Assembly: GCF_024700075.1 (NCBI RefSeq)
Contig: NZ_JAJONE010000001.1
Location: forward strand, 682,001-746,000
Length of the DNA: 64,000 nt
Source: Hymenobacter sp. J193
GTDB taxonomy: Bacteria > Bacteroidota > Bacteroidia > Cytophagales > Hymenobacteraceae
Direction: 5' to 3'
Shown here: positions 7,011-15,961 of the stretch, piece after piece
Layout of the letters: every line of letters begins with the position of its first letter
How positions within the stretch are numbered: the first letter of the stretch is position 1
Notes under the pieces: generated by a model
Seen by the model: the letters and a program-made list of their open reading frames with translations, nothing else
Told to the model about the DNA's origin: nothing
The model's database searches: none
Program-made: the position numbers and the translations under genes

Positions 7011-8705
7011 TTACTTTGAGCCTACCAGGATGCCGCTCACGAAATAGTTGCCGGATTCGGTGCGCAGGTTGTACACGGCGGGGGCGGTGCCCGCATCCTG
7101 CCGGTCGGTGAGGTGGGTGGGCGCTACGGTTGCAGCCTGTAGCTGCAACAGGTCGTCGGTAGTTTGCAGGGAATCGGCGCGGCGGGTTTGCCCGTTGCCG
7201 AGCACGAGCGGGTGGTTGGGCGTGAGCAGCAACTCGGTAGCAGGCAGACCGGATGCTAGTGATGGTTCCACTGATGCATACACGGCGTATGCTCCAATCG
7301 TGAGCTGTACCAGCAGGTAAGCGGCTTCCGTGTGCTCATCGAGGCGCAGAACCCGGGTAGGCACCACAGCATCGGCAGCGGCATCGTAGCCCAGCACCAC
7401 GTCGCCGGCGCGGATCTGCTCAATGGGCAGCTGCCGGCCACCGGGCAGGGCTACCATGGCCGTAGCAGGAAAGCAGGTAGCCAGGTGGCAGCTGAAAGGC
7501 TGATCGTAGGCTTGCTGCAGGCTGCAGTACTGCTGGTTGAGATCGTACACGGCGGCGGTAAAATCCGCCAGGCTCTGCACTTCCATCAGCATCTGCTGCT
7601 GGCCGCCGGCCAGCGGGGCAATATTGGCTTTTTCATCTTCCCGCCTGATATCGTCGGTGTAGTGGATGGCGGCCAGTTCCTTCTGAAAGGGAGCTACGCG
7701 GGCTTTTAGCTGGGCTTTGTGCGCCGTCCAGGCCGCCGTGAGCCGGGGCAGGTACTGGCGCATCAGGTCCTGGCGTCGCTTGAAGAATTGTCGGTTCTGC
7801 TCGTACACCCGCTGCTGGCCGGCGCAGTCGCCATCTTTCGCCTCGGGCAGGCGCTGGGCCTGCTGGCTTTGTTCCAGCGCCATCATGTCGGAGTGCAGGG
7901 CCGTGGTCAGGCGCTGTAAAGCCGAGGGCGTCTGGCTGCTGGCGGCCAGAGCGGTGCTCATCGTGCTGTAGGCTTCAAGGGCGGCTTTGGTTACCAGCGG
8001 CCCGAGCGGGGCGGCCGGCGTTTTACCGGCTACGCTCTTCATGCTGGCCTCATTCAGGCCGTGCTTGCGCATCAACTGCTCCGTGTAAGCATCCTGCTCG
8101 GCTTCCGACTTCTTAGCCCAGGCTTTCTGAAAGGCCGGGTCGCGCATCTGCTGCATAAACTCGGCCTGCGCAGCCTGGTAGGCCGGGTTGGCGGTCAGGC
8201 GCTGCTGCGCGGAGCCGGGCGCGGCCATTTGCTGTTGCAGAAACTGGGCTTTTTCCGCGTCGCTCATCTTGGCTAGCTTGGCCTGAAACGCGGGATCCTG
8301 CATCTGCTGGGCCAGCTGCAAGGCCTGGGCGTTGTGCCCGGGCAGCGCGCTGCCCTGCTGCTGCAGGTAGGCCATTTTCTGCTGGTCGGTCATGTTTTCT
8401 ACGCCGTCGGCGGTGGCTTGCTCACCGAAGGCCTGCATGGCCGCTTCATCCCGGCTTTGCCCGGCGGTGCGGGCGGTGGTAATAGCCACCATGTGCTGGC
8501 CGATCTGCTTTTCCAGCGCGGCCAGCTCGGCCGGGCGCTGCAGCGCGCAGCCAAAGGCTGCGGGTGGGGCCGGTACTTTGTCAAACAGAAGAGTGACGTC
8601 CGTTTTAATGGGCTTCTGGGCCAGCGCCACGCCGGCCACCAGCAGAAACGCCGAAAGCAAAACCAGAAACATCAAAAAGCTAACAGCGCGGTGAGCAGAG
8701 TGCAT
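7011..8705 (-). CDS. Exported protein with C-terminal Hint domain
   Basis: A 564-aa protein from ATG 8705. It has an N-terminal signal/anchor (SFLMFLVLLSAFLLVAGVALAQ), a long Ala/Gln-rich helical region (about 60-390) and a C-terminal Hint (hedgehog/intein) domain of 154 residues. The Hint domain starts at Cys411 (codon 7473-7475): CFPATAMVALPGG (block A), IEQIRAGDVVLGYD, LLLTPNHPLVLGNG (block B with T-x-x-H) and VYNLRTESGNYFVSGILVGSK at the very end. It ends without the His-Asn and following nucleophile of splicing inteins, so N-terminal thioester cleavage of the hedgehog kind is possible but splicing is not. A role in export or polymorphic-toxin processing is inference only; no toxin or immunity gene is adjacent. 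Another in-frame ATG at 8738 is less likely. Confidence 0.85.
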   Translation of the reverse strand: MHSAHRAVSFLMFLVLLSAFLLVAGVALAQKPIKTDVTLLFDKVPAPPAAFGCALQRPAELAALEKQIGQHMVAITTARTAGQSRDEAAMQAFGEQATADGVENMTDQQKMAYLQQQGSALPGHNAQALQLAQQMQDPAFQAKLAKMSDAEKAQFLQQQMAAPGSAQQRLTANPAYQAAQAEFMQQMRDPAFQKAWAKKSEAEQDAYTEQLMRKHGLNEASMKSVAGKTPAAPLGPLVTKAALEAYSTMSTALAASSQTPSALQRLTTALHSDMMALEQSQQAQRLPEAKDGDCAGQQRVYEQNRQFFKRRQDLMRQYLPRLTAAWTAHKAQLKARVAPFQKELAAIHYTDDIRREDEKANIAPLAGGQQQMLMEVQSLADFTAAVYDLNQQYCSLQQAYDQPFSCHLATCFPATAMVALPGGRQLPIEQIRAGDVVLGYDAAADAVVPTRVLRLDEHTEAAYLLVQLTIGAYAVYASVEPSLASGLPATELLLTPNHPLVLGNGQTRRADSLQTTDDLLQLQAATVAPTHLTDRQDAGTAPAVYNLRTESGNYFVSGILVGSK

Positions 8706-8964
8706 AGTAGCGGCAGAAAGAAAAATGATTGACCGCAACCGGTCGCGCCGCCCCGGTGGCTACGCAGCAGATTGCGGCCGCAAGTGCGCCAAAAAACGGC
8801 CGTGCGTCAATCACATTATCGGGGCTGCGGCCTCGCATATTGATGTGAAACCGGGCAACACTCCCGATTATTTCCCACTTTGCCGGCCGCCCGGCCGCCG
8901 CTGATTTTCATAACTTCTTTTTCTTTGTCCCGTCAATAGCGTTTTCGCAACCTCCCACCAGTTT
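8706..8964. promoter_or_regulatory. Divergent intergenic region
   Basis: No gene is seen. It must hold the promoters of the Hint-domain gene (minus) and the phosphohexomutase gene (plus), but no exact TAnnTTTG box was found. It contains a TGATTGAC/GTCAATCA inverted pair (about 8726 and 8806) and the imperfect palindrome TCGCATATTGATGTGA (8833-8848), which resembles sites at 5662 and 45237. Confidence 0.45.
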
Positions 8965-10701
8965 ATGGCCCTCTCAACCGACCTCCAACAGAAAATCAAC
9001 ACCTGGCTGACCGGCAACTACGACGCGGACACCAAAGCCAACATCCGGCAGCTGCTCGACTCCGACCAGGAAGAGGCGCTGAGCGACGCCTTCTACCGCA
9101 ACCTGGAGTTTGGCACCGGCGGACTGCGCGGTATCATGGGCGCGGGCTCCAACCGCATGAACCGCTACACGCTGGGCATGGCTACGCAGGGGTTGAGCAA
9201 CTACCTAGTGCAGCAGTTTCCCGGCCAGGAAATCAAGGTGGCCGTGGCCCACGACTCGCGCAACAACAGCGCGGAGTTTGCGCGCATTGCTGCCGATATC
9301 TTCTCGGCCAACGGCATCACGGTGTATCTGTTTGAGGCGCTGCGGCCCACCCCGGAGCTGTCGTTTGCCATCCGCCACCTGGGCTGCCAGAGCGGCTGCG
9401 TGGTCACGGCTTCCCACAACCCCAAGGAGTACAACGGCTTCAAGGTATACTGGAACGACGGAGCCCAGGTGGTTTCGCCCCACGACAAGAACATTATCAC
9501 GGAAGTAAACGCCATCCAGAGCGTGGACGACGTGCGCTTTCAGGCCGATGCTTCGCGCGTGCAGCTGATTGGGGCGGAGCTGGACGCGGCCTACTTGGCC
9601 AAAGTAAAAGAGCTCAGCATCAACCCCGAAGCCATCCGCCGCCAGCATGATCTGAAGATTGTGTATACGCCCCTGCACGGCACGGGCATCACGCTGGTGC
9701 CGCAGGCGCTGGCGCAGCTGGGCTTCAGCAACGTGCACATTGTGGAGGCCCAGGCCACACCTGATGGCAACTTCCCCACGGTACTCTCGCCAAACCCCGA
9801 GGAGAAAGTAGCCATGCAGTTGGCCCTCGACCAGGCCAAGGCCCTGGACGCCGACCTGGTGCTGGCCACCGACCCCGACTCTGACCGGGTAGGCATGGCC
9901 GTGAAAGACAACCACGGGGAATGGGTGCTGGTGAACGGAAACCAGACGGCTGCCCTGCTCACGCACTATCTGCTCTCGGCCAGGGCCCGCGCCGGCAAAA
10001 TGACGGAGCAGGACTTCATCGTATACACCATCGTGACCAGCGACGTGCTGGGTGATATTGCCCGGCGCCACGGCGTGAAGGCCTATCAGACGCTGACGGG
10101 TTTCAAGTACATTGCCGGCATTATCCGGGAGCTGGAAGGCCGCGAAACCTACATCGGGGGCGGCGAGGAAAGCTACGGCTACATGATTGGGGACTTCGTG
10201 CGCGACAAGGACGCCATTTCGGCCTGCGCGCTGATTGCCGAAATGGCCGCCGTAGCCAAAGACCAGGGCCACACGCTCTACCAGGAAATGCAGCGCATGT
10301 ACGCCACCTACGGCCTGTACAAGGAGCACCTGATTTCGCTCACCAAGAAGGGCCAGCGCGGGGCCGAGGAAATCCAGGAAATGATGCGCGACCTGCGCGC
10401 CAACCCGCCCCGTACCATTGCTGGCCTGGCCGTGACCGAGCTACGCGACTACGGGCAGGGCGTCATCCGCAACCTGCACACCGGCCAGGAGCTTCCCACC
10501 GGCCTGGAAAGCTCTAACGTGCTGCAGTTTATCCTCGAAGACGGCAGCAAGATTTCCGCCCGCCCTTCCGGCACCGAGCCCAAAATCAAGTTCTACTTCA
10601 GCGTAAAGCAGCCCTTGGCATCCGTGGTAGACTTCGACCTGGCCAACCGCCGCGCCGACGAGAAGATTCAGGCCATCATTGCGGACATGCAGCTGCAGTA
10701 A
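8965..10701 (+). CDS. pgm: Phosphoglucomutase/phosphomannomutase
   Basis: Alpha-D-phosphohexomutase (578 aa) interconverting hexose 1- and 6-phosphates. All four active-site signatures are present: catalytic phosphoserine loop TASHNP (Ser150), Mg-binding DPDSDR (Asp303/305/307), sugar-binding GGGEESYG (about 398-405) and phosphate-binding RPSGTEPK (533-540). Early GTGGLRGIMGAGSNRMN (about 50-66) places it in the long PgcA/PGM2-like branch. Substrate preference (glucose, mannose or pentose) cannot be told from the sequence. It is transcribed alone, with a strong terminator downstream. Confidence 0.95.
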   Translation: MALSTDLQQKINTWLTGNYDADTKANIRQLLDSDQEEALSDAFYRNLEFGTGGLRGIMGAGSNRMNRYTLGMATQGLSNYLVQQFPGQEIKVAVAHDSRNNSAEFARIAADIFSANGITVYLFEALRPTPELSFAIRHLGCQSGCVVTASHNPKEYNGFKVYWNDGAQVVSPHDKNIITEVNAIQSVDDVRFQADASRVQLIGAELDAAYLAKVKELSINPEAIRRQHDLKIVYTPLHGTGITLVPQALAQLGFSNVHIVEAQATPDGNFPTVLSPNPEEKVAMQLALDQAKALDADLVLATDPDSDRVGMAVKDNHGEWVLVNGNQTAALLTHYLLSARARAGKMTEQDFIVYTIVTSDVLGDIARRHGVKAYQTLTGFKYIAGIIRELEGRETYIGGGEESYGYMIGDFVRDKDAISACALIAEMAAVAKDQGHTLYQEMQRMYATYGLYKEHLISLTKKGQRGAEEIQEMMRDLRANPPRTIAGLAVTELRDYGQGVIRNLHTGQELPTGLESSNVLQFILEDGSKISARPSGTEPKIKFYFSVKQPLASVVDFDLANRRADEKIQAIIADMQLQ

Positions 10702-10720
10702 AATTTAATTTCTATAAATT

Positions 10721-10761
10721 AAATAAAATACCCGGACTGATATAGCCCGGGTATTTTATTT
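10721..10761 (+). terminator. Terminator of pgm
   Basis: Perfect 15-bp stem AAATAAAATACCCGG (10721-10735) / CCGGGTATTTTATTT (10747-10761), with T-rich sequence after it. Confidence 0.9.
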
Positions 10762-10820
10762 AGTTTCGGGTCATTATCTGGTTTTTTTACCTCTGGATTA
10801 TCTTTCTTATCTCCTCGTTT

Positions 10821-11948
10821 ATGTGGCGAATCAGTATTCTGTGCACGTTGCTGCTGAGCAGCTTTTCGAGCATGGCGCAAGGCCTGCCTGGCTACGTGGT
10901 TACACTCAGCGGCGACACCCTGCGGGGCACAGTCGCCGAAAAGCGCGCCGAGCAAGTAGAGTTTTACGCCGATGGCGCCGGCCCCGCTCAGGTATTTCAG
11001 GCCAGCCAGCTGCGTGGGTATGGCTTGCAGGGGCAGCCGCTCATTGCCAGCCGGTTGGTAAAGCAAGCCGACCAGCAGACCGTGGCGCGCTTTGTGCTCC
11101 CTACCCTGCCAGGCCCGGCGAGCCTGTTCACACTTACCGAACAACCCCAGCTGCTCCTGCAGCCTACGCCCGCGGCCGACACGTTATATGAGCTTACTGC
11201 CAGCAACTGGCATTTGCTGCTTAACCGCCACCTCAAGGAGTGCGCTGGCCTATCACAGACCAGCCCGAAGGTTTTGAATATGTCCTTTAGCACCATGAAT
11301 GTCCGGCAGCGTATTTATCAGTATAACAGCTGCGTGCAGCCACAATGGAAGGCTGATACCCGCGCATCGAAAGCAGCCTGGCAGCGCGGCTACAGCGCCA
11401 AAGCCGGTGTTTTTTACTGCCGTGATGGCCAAAGAGGTGCCTACGGCCAGAACCTACGAGGCGTGGTCGGGACCACCGCCGTAGAATGGACAGCTATTCG
11501 GGCCAGTGGCTTGCTGTTTGGCTTGCAGGCTAAGTACGGCTTTGCCCAGCTCTGGTCTGCGCCCTTTCAGCCCGTAACGAATCCCTCGGTAGAAGAACGA
11601 TTTCAAACGAAAAGCGGAATGGTGAGCGGTACCTTATTGACTGGCCAGCGGTTTGGTCGCTTCGATAAAACGAGCTTGTTCGTGGCAGGAGGCTTTGGCC
11701 CAACCGCTATTCTTCACGAACGTATTATATCACAGCTACGACCACGCGGAGAAGATGATTTTCAGACAGTTGCCAGCAGAAGAAATTCTTACATCCGCTA
11801 TACTTGGCATTATGAGTTACAAGCGGGAGTATATATTCCTGTTACGGCACAACGCCAACTGCAGCTAAGCGTAGTGGGGCGGCACTTTTCCGGAGCGGCC
11901 ATAGACTTCATTGGCACGCAGGTAGGCTACTGCTGGAATCGGAAGTAG
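10821..11948 (+). CDS. Secreted protein of unknown function
   Basis: A 375-aa protein with a signal peptide (MWRISILCTLLLSSFSSMAQ). Right after it comes GYVVTLSGDTLRGTVAEK, a phrase common in uncharacterised Bacteroidota exported proteins. The second half has aromatic, alternating stretches (GVFYCRDGQRGAYGQNL, LLFGLQAKYGFAQLW, YIRYTWHYELQAGVYIPVTAQRQLQLSVVGRHFSGAAIDFIGTQVGYCW is the barrel-like end region, residues about 325-373), so an outer-membrane barrel is plausible. The last third is less GC-rich than its neighbours. No function can be assigned. Confidence 0.7.
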   Translation: MWRISILCTLLLSSFSSMAQGLPGYVVTLSGDTLRGTVAEKRAEQVEFYADGAGPAQVFQASQLRGYGLQGQPLIASRLVKQADQQTVARFVLPTLPGPASLFTLTEQPQLLLQPTPAADTLYELTASNWHLLLNRHLKECAGLSQTSPKVLNMSFSTMNVRQRIYQYNSCVQPQWKADTRASKAAWQRGYSAKAGVFYCRDGQRGAYGQNLRGVVGTTAVEWTAIRASGLLFGLQAKYGFAQLWSAPFQPVTNPSVEERFQTKSGMVSGTLLTGQRFGRFDKTSLFVAGGFGPTAILHERIISQLRPRGEDDFQTVASRRNSYIRYTWHYELQAGVYIPVTAQRQLQLSVVGRHFSGAAIDFIGTQVGYCWNRK

Positions 11949-11969
11949 TGTTTTTGGCAGAGTAGCTCT

Positions 11970-13259
11970 TCATTCCTCTGCGCTGCCCTGCTGCCGCGCC
12001 GGCCACCGGTGCTTCACCTCCCCGATAACCTGCGCCGAATAAATGCCCCGTTGGCCCGAAAACAGGTACGCCACCACGCAGGCCAGCCCCAGGTACACAC
12101 CTGCGTCCGCTCCAAACAGCTCCAGCCCCACGAGCGTGCAGGCCAGCGGTGTATTGGCTGCCCCTGCAAAAACGGCCACGAAACCCATAGCGGCCAGCAG
12201 CGCCACCGGCAGCGGCAGCACCAAGGCCAGGGCACTGCCCAGCGCGGCCCCCATAAAAAACAGCGGGGTTACTTCGCCTCCCTTGAAGCCGCAGCCCAGC
12301 GTCAGGGCCGTCAGCAGCAGCTTCCAGGCGAAATCATATGGCGGCAGCGGCCGTTGGAAAGCTTCTACGATAACCGGAATACCCAGCCCCAGGTAGCGCG
12401 TGGTACCCAGCGCCCACACAATAAGCAGCAGTACTATGCCCCCCGCTACCGGCCGCAGCGGCGCATAGGGCAGGCGAGTGAACTGCCGGCTTATCCAGCG
12501 CGTGAGCGTGGCGAAGCTGCGGGCCGTGAGTCCAAACAAGGCGCCGGCCAGCAGCGTGCAGCCCAAACCCAGCGGCGTGAGCGGTAAGGCCACCAGCTGT
12601 GGATAGACCGTGTGCCCTACCCCCCAGCTTCGCGTCACGAAATCGGCCGCCACGGCAGCCAGGAAGGCGGGCAGCACGGCCTCATAGCGAACAGAGCCCA
12701 GCAGAAACACTTCCAGCCCGAAAACGGCCCCGGCCAGCGGCGTGCCGAACACAGAGGCAAAACCGGCACTCATGCCCGCAATCAGCAGCAGGCGCCGGTC
12801 GTGGGGGCGCAGGCGGAAAAGACGGGTAAGCTGATCGGCCAGGGCGCTGCCCATCTGCACGGCTGTGCCCTCACGGCCCGCCGAGCCGCCTGCCAGGTGC
12901 GTGAGCAGGGTGCTGCCCAGCACCAGGGGCACCAGCCGCAACGGCAGCCGGGCGCTGGGCTGGTGAATCTCGTCCAGAATGAGGTTGTTGCCGCGTCCGG
13001 CCCGCCCGCCCCAGTAATGGTACACCAGGCCGATGCCCAACCCCGCTACCGGCAGCAACAGCAGCACCCACGGGTGCTGCTCCCGCCAGCGCGTCACCCA
13101 GTCCAGCGACACCAGAAACAGCGCCGACGCCGAGCCGGCCAGGACGCCAATCAGCCCACAGATCAGCAGCCAGCGCAGCAGGAAGACCAGCGCCGCGGCG
13201 GTATCAGCGGTGTGCAGCCGGAGAAGCAACTGACGTAGAAAAGGGAAAATACGAGTCAT
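11970..13259 (-). CDS. ClC family chloride channel/antiporter
   Basis: A 429-aa integral membrane protein with about 10-11 hydrophobic helices. The ClC selectivity signature GGSAGREGTAVQMG includes the gating glutamate position (GREG, Glu130), and GCGFKGGEVTPLFFMGAALG corresponds to the second pore loop. It moves chloride (or fluoride) across the inner membrane, in many bacteria as a Cl-/H+ exchanger for acid tolerance. No C-terminal CBS domains are present. Start is ATG 13259 (MTRIFPFLRQ); an upstream ATG at 13283 is possible. It is convergent with the secreted protein at 10821. Confidence 0.92.
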   Translation of the reverse strand: MTRIFPFLRQLLLRLHTADTAAALVFLLRWLLICGLIGVLAGSASALFLVSLDWVTRWREQHPWVLLLLPVAGLGIGLVYHYWGGRAGRGNNLILDEIHQPSARLPLRLVPLVLGSTLLTHLAGGSAGREGTAVQMGSALADQLTRLFRLRPHDRRLLLIAGMSAGFASVFGTPLAGAVFGLEVFLLGSVRYEAVLPAFLAAVAADFVTRSWGVGHTVYPQLVALPLTPLGLGCTLLAGALFGLTARSFATLTRWISRQFTRLPYAPLRPVAGGIVLLLIVWALGTTRYLGLGIPVIVEAFQRPLPPYDFAWKLLLTALTLGCGFKGGEVTPLFFMGAALGSALALVLPLPVALLAAMGFVAVFAGAANTPLACTLVGLELFGADAGVYLGLACVVAYLFSGQRGIYSAQVIGEVKHRWPARQQGSAEE

Positions 13260-13452
13260 AAGCCGTACCCTACGATGAAGCACGCGGGTCGCCGCCGAGG
13301 CGCCCGTTTAGTAGGAATCATCAGCGCAGAGCAGGTAGCTCCGGCGGTTCGCGGTGGAAATCCATCACTGTAGGCGGCCTCAAGATACGCAGCCCGGCAG
13401 ATCTTCAGCCTGCACTCCGCAACCAGCAGGCGAATACCTCTGAAAAGCGACG
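13260..13452. other. Intergenic, nothing recognised
   Basis: About 190 nt between two minus-strand genes. No gene, hairpin or -7 box is convincing. Confidence 0.4.
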
Positions 13453-15139
13453 CTAGTCTTTCCGCTCGCGCCGCGTGCCCAGGATCAGCAGCACCAGAAA
13501 CAGGAAGGCGGTAATACCCAGGCTCCACCAGGTAAGCACAGGAATGCCCTGCACGTAGCGCATTTCCGGGGAGTAGTGACCAAGCAGACTCAGCCCTGAA
13601 AACAGCAGAAACGCTACCGCCAGCAAAGCCACAATGGTGCGCGAAACCAACTGGTCGGCCTTGCGCAGCAGCAGCAGGTAACCGCTCAGCTCCACCTTCA
13701 TGCGCAGGTCGCCGCGCGAAACCTTGCGCATGATCTGGCGGATATCGGCCGGGAACGTCTGCAGCAGGGCCAGCAGTTGGGTGCCGGTGTACTCGGCCTC
13801 GCTGAGGATGCTTTCGGGCGAGTACTGCTCGGCAATGATGCGCGCCCCATAAGGCCGCACGAACTCGAAGGTGTTGAAGCGCGGGTGCAGCACCTTGCCA
13901 ATGCCTTCCAGAATCACCAGGGCCCGCAAAATCAGGAACACCGCGCCCGGCACCTGCAGCTTGTACTTGTAGATGATACCCTGCAGGGAGTCGGCCAGGT
14001 CGCTCATGCTCATGTCCTGCACGTCGAGGGTCGAGAAGTCCTCGATCAGGTCGCTGAGGTCGGCCTCGAAGGCACGCATGTCGGGAATGTCGCTGGTGAG
14101 GGCCAGGCGGCGAAAGTTGAGCGCCATGCCGCGGGCATCCTGCCGGGCCATGCCAATAAACACTCCCGCAAAGGCGTACTTCTGCTGCTTGGTGAGCTTG
14201 CCCACCATGCCGAAATCGATAAGCACGATGGTGCCATCGGGCCGCACCAGCACGTTGCCGGGGTGCGGGTCGGCGTGGAAGCGCCCAAACTCGAATATCT
14301 GCGTGAGGTAGATATCCATGCCGGTTTCGGCTACCTTCTCGGGACTCAGGTTCCAGGCCAGCAGCTGCGCTTTGTCCGTGATTTTGCAGCCGGCCACAAA
14401 CTCAATCACCAGTATTTTGGTGGTGCTTACCTCCCGGAACGGCTTCGGAATATAGAAGCTTTCGTACTTCTCGTAGAGCTGGCGGAATTGCTCCAGGTTG
14501 CGGGCCTCGGAGGTGTAGTCCATTTCGCGCGTCATACTGCGCTCGAAAGCATCCACGATGTCCTCGGGGTTGGCCAGGCCCTGCTTGCGCAGAAAGCCGC
14601 CCGTCAAGCGCACCAGTTCATGCAGCAGGCTGAGGTCAGTGCGCACTTTTTCCTGCACATCGGGGCGCTGCACCTTCACTACCAGCTTCCTCGCCCGTGA
14701 GCAGCTTGGCCTTGTGTACCTGCCCGATGCTGGCCGAGCCCAGGGGCACTTCCTCAAAATCACTAAACACGTTTTCGAGCGGCTGGCCCAGCTCCTGCTC
14801 GATAATCTGGCGGGCCAGCGCCACCGGAAACGGCGGCACGTTGCTTTGCAGTTTCTCAAACTCGTCGATTAGCGGCTGGGGCAACAGGTCGGCGCGGTTG
14901 CTCAGGGCCTGGGCCAGCTTGATGAACGTAGGCCCCAGCTCCTCTATAATCATGCGGATCCGCTCCCAGCGCGTGGTTTCAAACACAGGCCGCTCGGCGT
15001 GCTGCCACGTGAGGCGGCGCTTGCTCGACACCAGGCGGCGCAGGGCCGTGCTCGTCACCACGTCCTCAAAACCGTAGCGCACCAGTACTTCCACTACCTG
15101 CCGGATGCGGCTCAGGTTTGATATCGTGTTTTTGAACAT
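13453..15139 (-). pseudogene. ABC1/UbiB-family kinase, frameshifted
   Basis: Two overlapping frames together make one ABC1/ADCK/UbiB atypical kinase of about 560 aa. The first part runs from ATG 15139 to LGSASIGQVHKAKLLTGEE. The second part resumes as VVKVQRPDVQEKVRTDL in the frame shifted by +1, at about 14684-14690 (a single extra base, or loss of two). The rest is intact: EMDYTSEARNLEQF, HADPHPGNVLVRPDG, LIDFGMVG and two C-terminal membrane helices (about the last 60 residues). Members support quinone synthesis or membrane lipid homeostasis. The break lies next to the invariant lysine (VKVQRP). Intact sequence on both sides suggests a recent mutation or a sequencing/assembly error; no long homopolymer is at the site. 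Confidence 0.85.
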
Positions 15140-15204
15140 GCCAGGGAAACGGGCCAGAAAACGTTACGAAACTGCAAAATACGGAGGGCCTGCGGCCCGG
15201 CAAC

Positions 15205-15245
15205 AGAAAAGCCAGCTCCCCGCAGGCGGTGGTGCTGGCTTTTCT
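15205..15245 (-). terminator. Terminator of phasin-like gene
   Basis: AGAAAAGCCAG (15205-15215) / CTGGCTTTTCT (15235-15245). On the minus strand it follows the stop codon of the 15283 gene and precedes the ABC1 gene. Confidence 0.7.
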
Positions 15246-15282
15246 GATAGCTGGGCGGCGCGGGCGCCGCTCGGCAAGTAGC

Positions 15283-15795
15283 TTACGAAGCAGAGGCCTC
15301 GCTGCTGCCTTCCGAAGTTTTCTTGGCGGCACCTGCCGTAGCAGCGGCCGATTTCTGCGTTTTGCCCGCGGCGGCGCTGGTTTTGTCAGCGGCTTTCTTC
15401 ACGGTACCGGCGGCTTTACTGGCCGTGCTGCCAGCGGCAGCCTTAGCCGCAGCAGCTTTCTTGCCGGCCGAAGAGGTGGACGAAGCAGCAGCCGATTTAG
15501 AGGAAGTAGCCGACGACTTGCTGCCTTTCACGGTGCGCTTCAGGTCTTCCAGGTCGGAGTTGGGGGCCACGCCCACGCCTTTCAGCACTTTGGAGGCCAC
15601 GCCCGAAATCTGCTTTTCAAACTCTTTGCGCTTGGTGTCGGCGTTTTTCTTCAGGTCGTCCATGATCTTGCGGCCTTCCTGCTCCGACAGCTTGCTGTCC
15701 TGCACCAGCTTGTCGATGGTGGTTTGCACCCGGTCGGTGGTGAGCGAAACAAAGCCGACGCCGGCGTTGATGACCTTTTTAAACAGATCTTCCAT
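15283..15795 (-). CDS. Phasin-like protein with histone H1-like tail
   Basis: A 170-aa protein from ATG 15795. The N-terminal third, MEDLFKKVINAGVGFVSLTTDRVQTTIDKLVQDSKLSEQEGRKIMDDLKKN in outline (residues 1-50), resembles PhaF/PhaI-type phasins and other polyhydroxyalkanoate granule-associated helices. From residue about 95 the sequence is almost only Ala, Ser and Lys (KKAAAAKAAAGSTASKAAG), like histone H1 and the DNA-binding tail of PhaF. It could link granules or membranes to DNA, but no PHA synthase gene is nearby. An upstream in-frame ATG at 15867 is rejected, because the ATG at 15795 has a fitting leader after the -7 box at 15881. Confidence 0.75.
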   Translation of the reverse strand: MEDLFKKVINAGVGFVSLTTDRVQTTIDKLVQDSKLSEQEGRKIMDDLKKNADTKRKEFEKQISGVASKVLKGVGVAPNSDLEDLKRTVKGSKSSATSSKSAAASSTSSAGKKAAAAKAAAGSTASKAAGTVKKAADKTSAAAGKTQKSAAATAGAAKKTSEGSSEASAS

Positions 15796-15880
15796 GGGAA
15801 TGTGGGGGTTGGAGAAGATGAAAATGACAACTATCCGAGCAACGGCCCCGCATATAATAGTATGCAAGCCGACTACTTTG

Positions 15881-15888
15881 CAAACCTA
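15881..15888 (-). promoter_or_regulatory. -7 box of phasin-like gene
   Basis: TAGGTTTG on the minus strand (consensus TAnnTTTG), giving a leader of about 80 nt to ATG 15795. Confidence 0.5.
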
Positions 15889-15961
15889 CGAAAAGAACCC
15901 TATATAGTTGGAAGTGAGTGAAAACATTTTTTCATCTTCCCTCTCATTCCTAGTCAAAACC

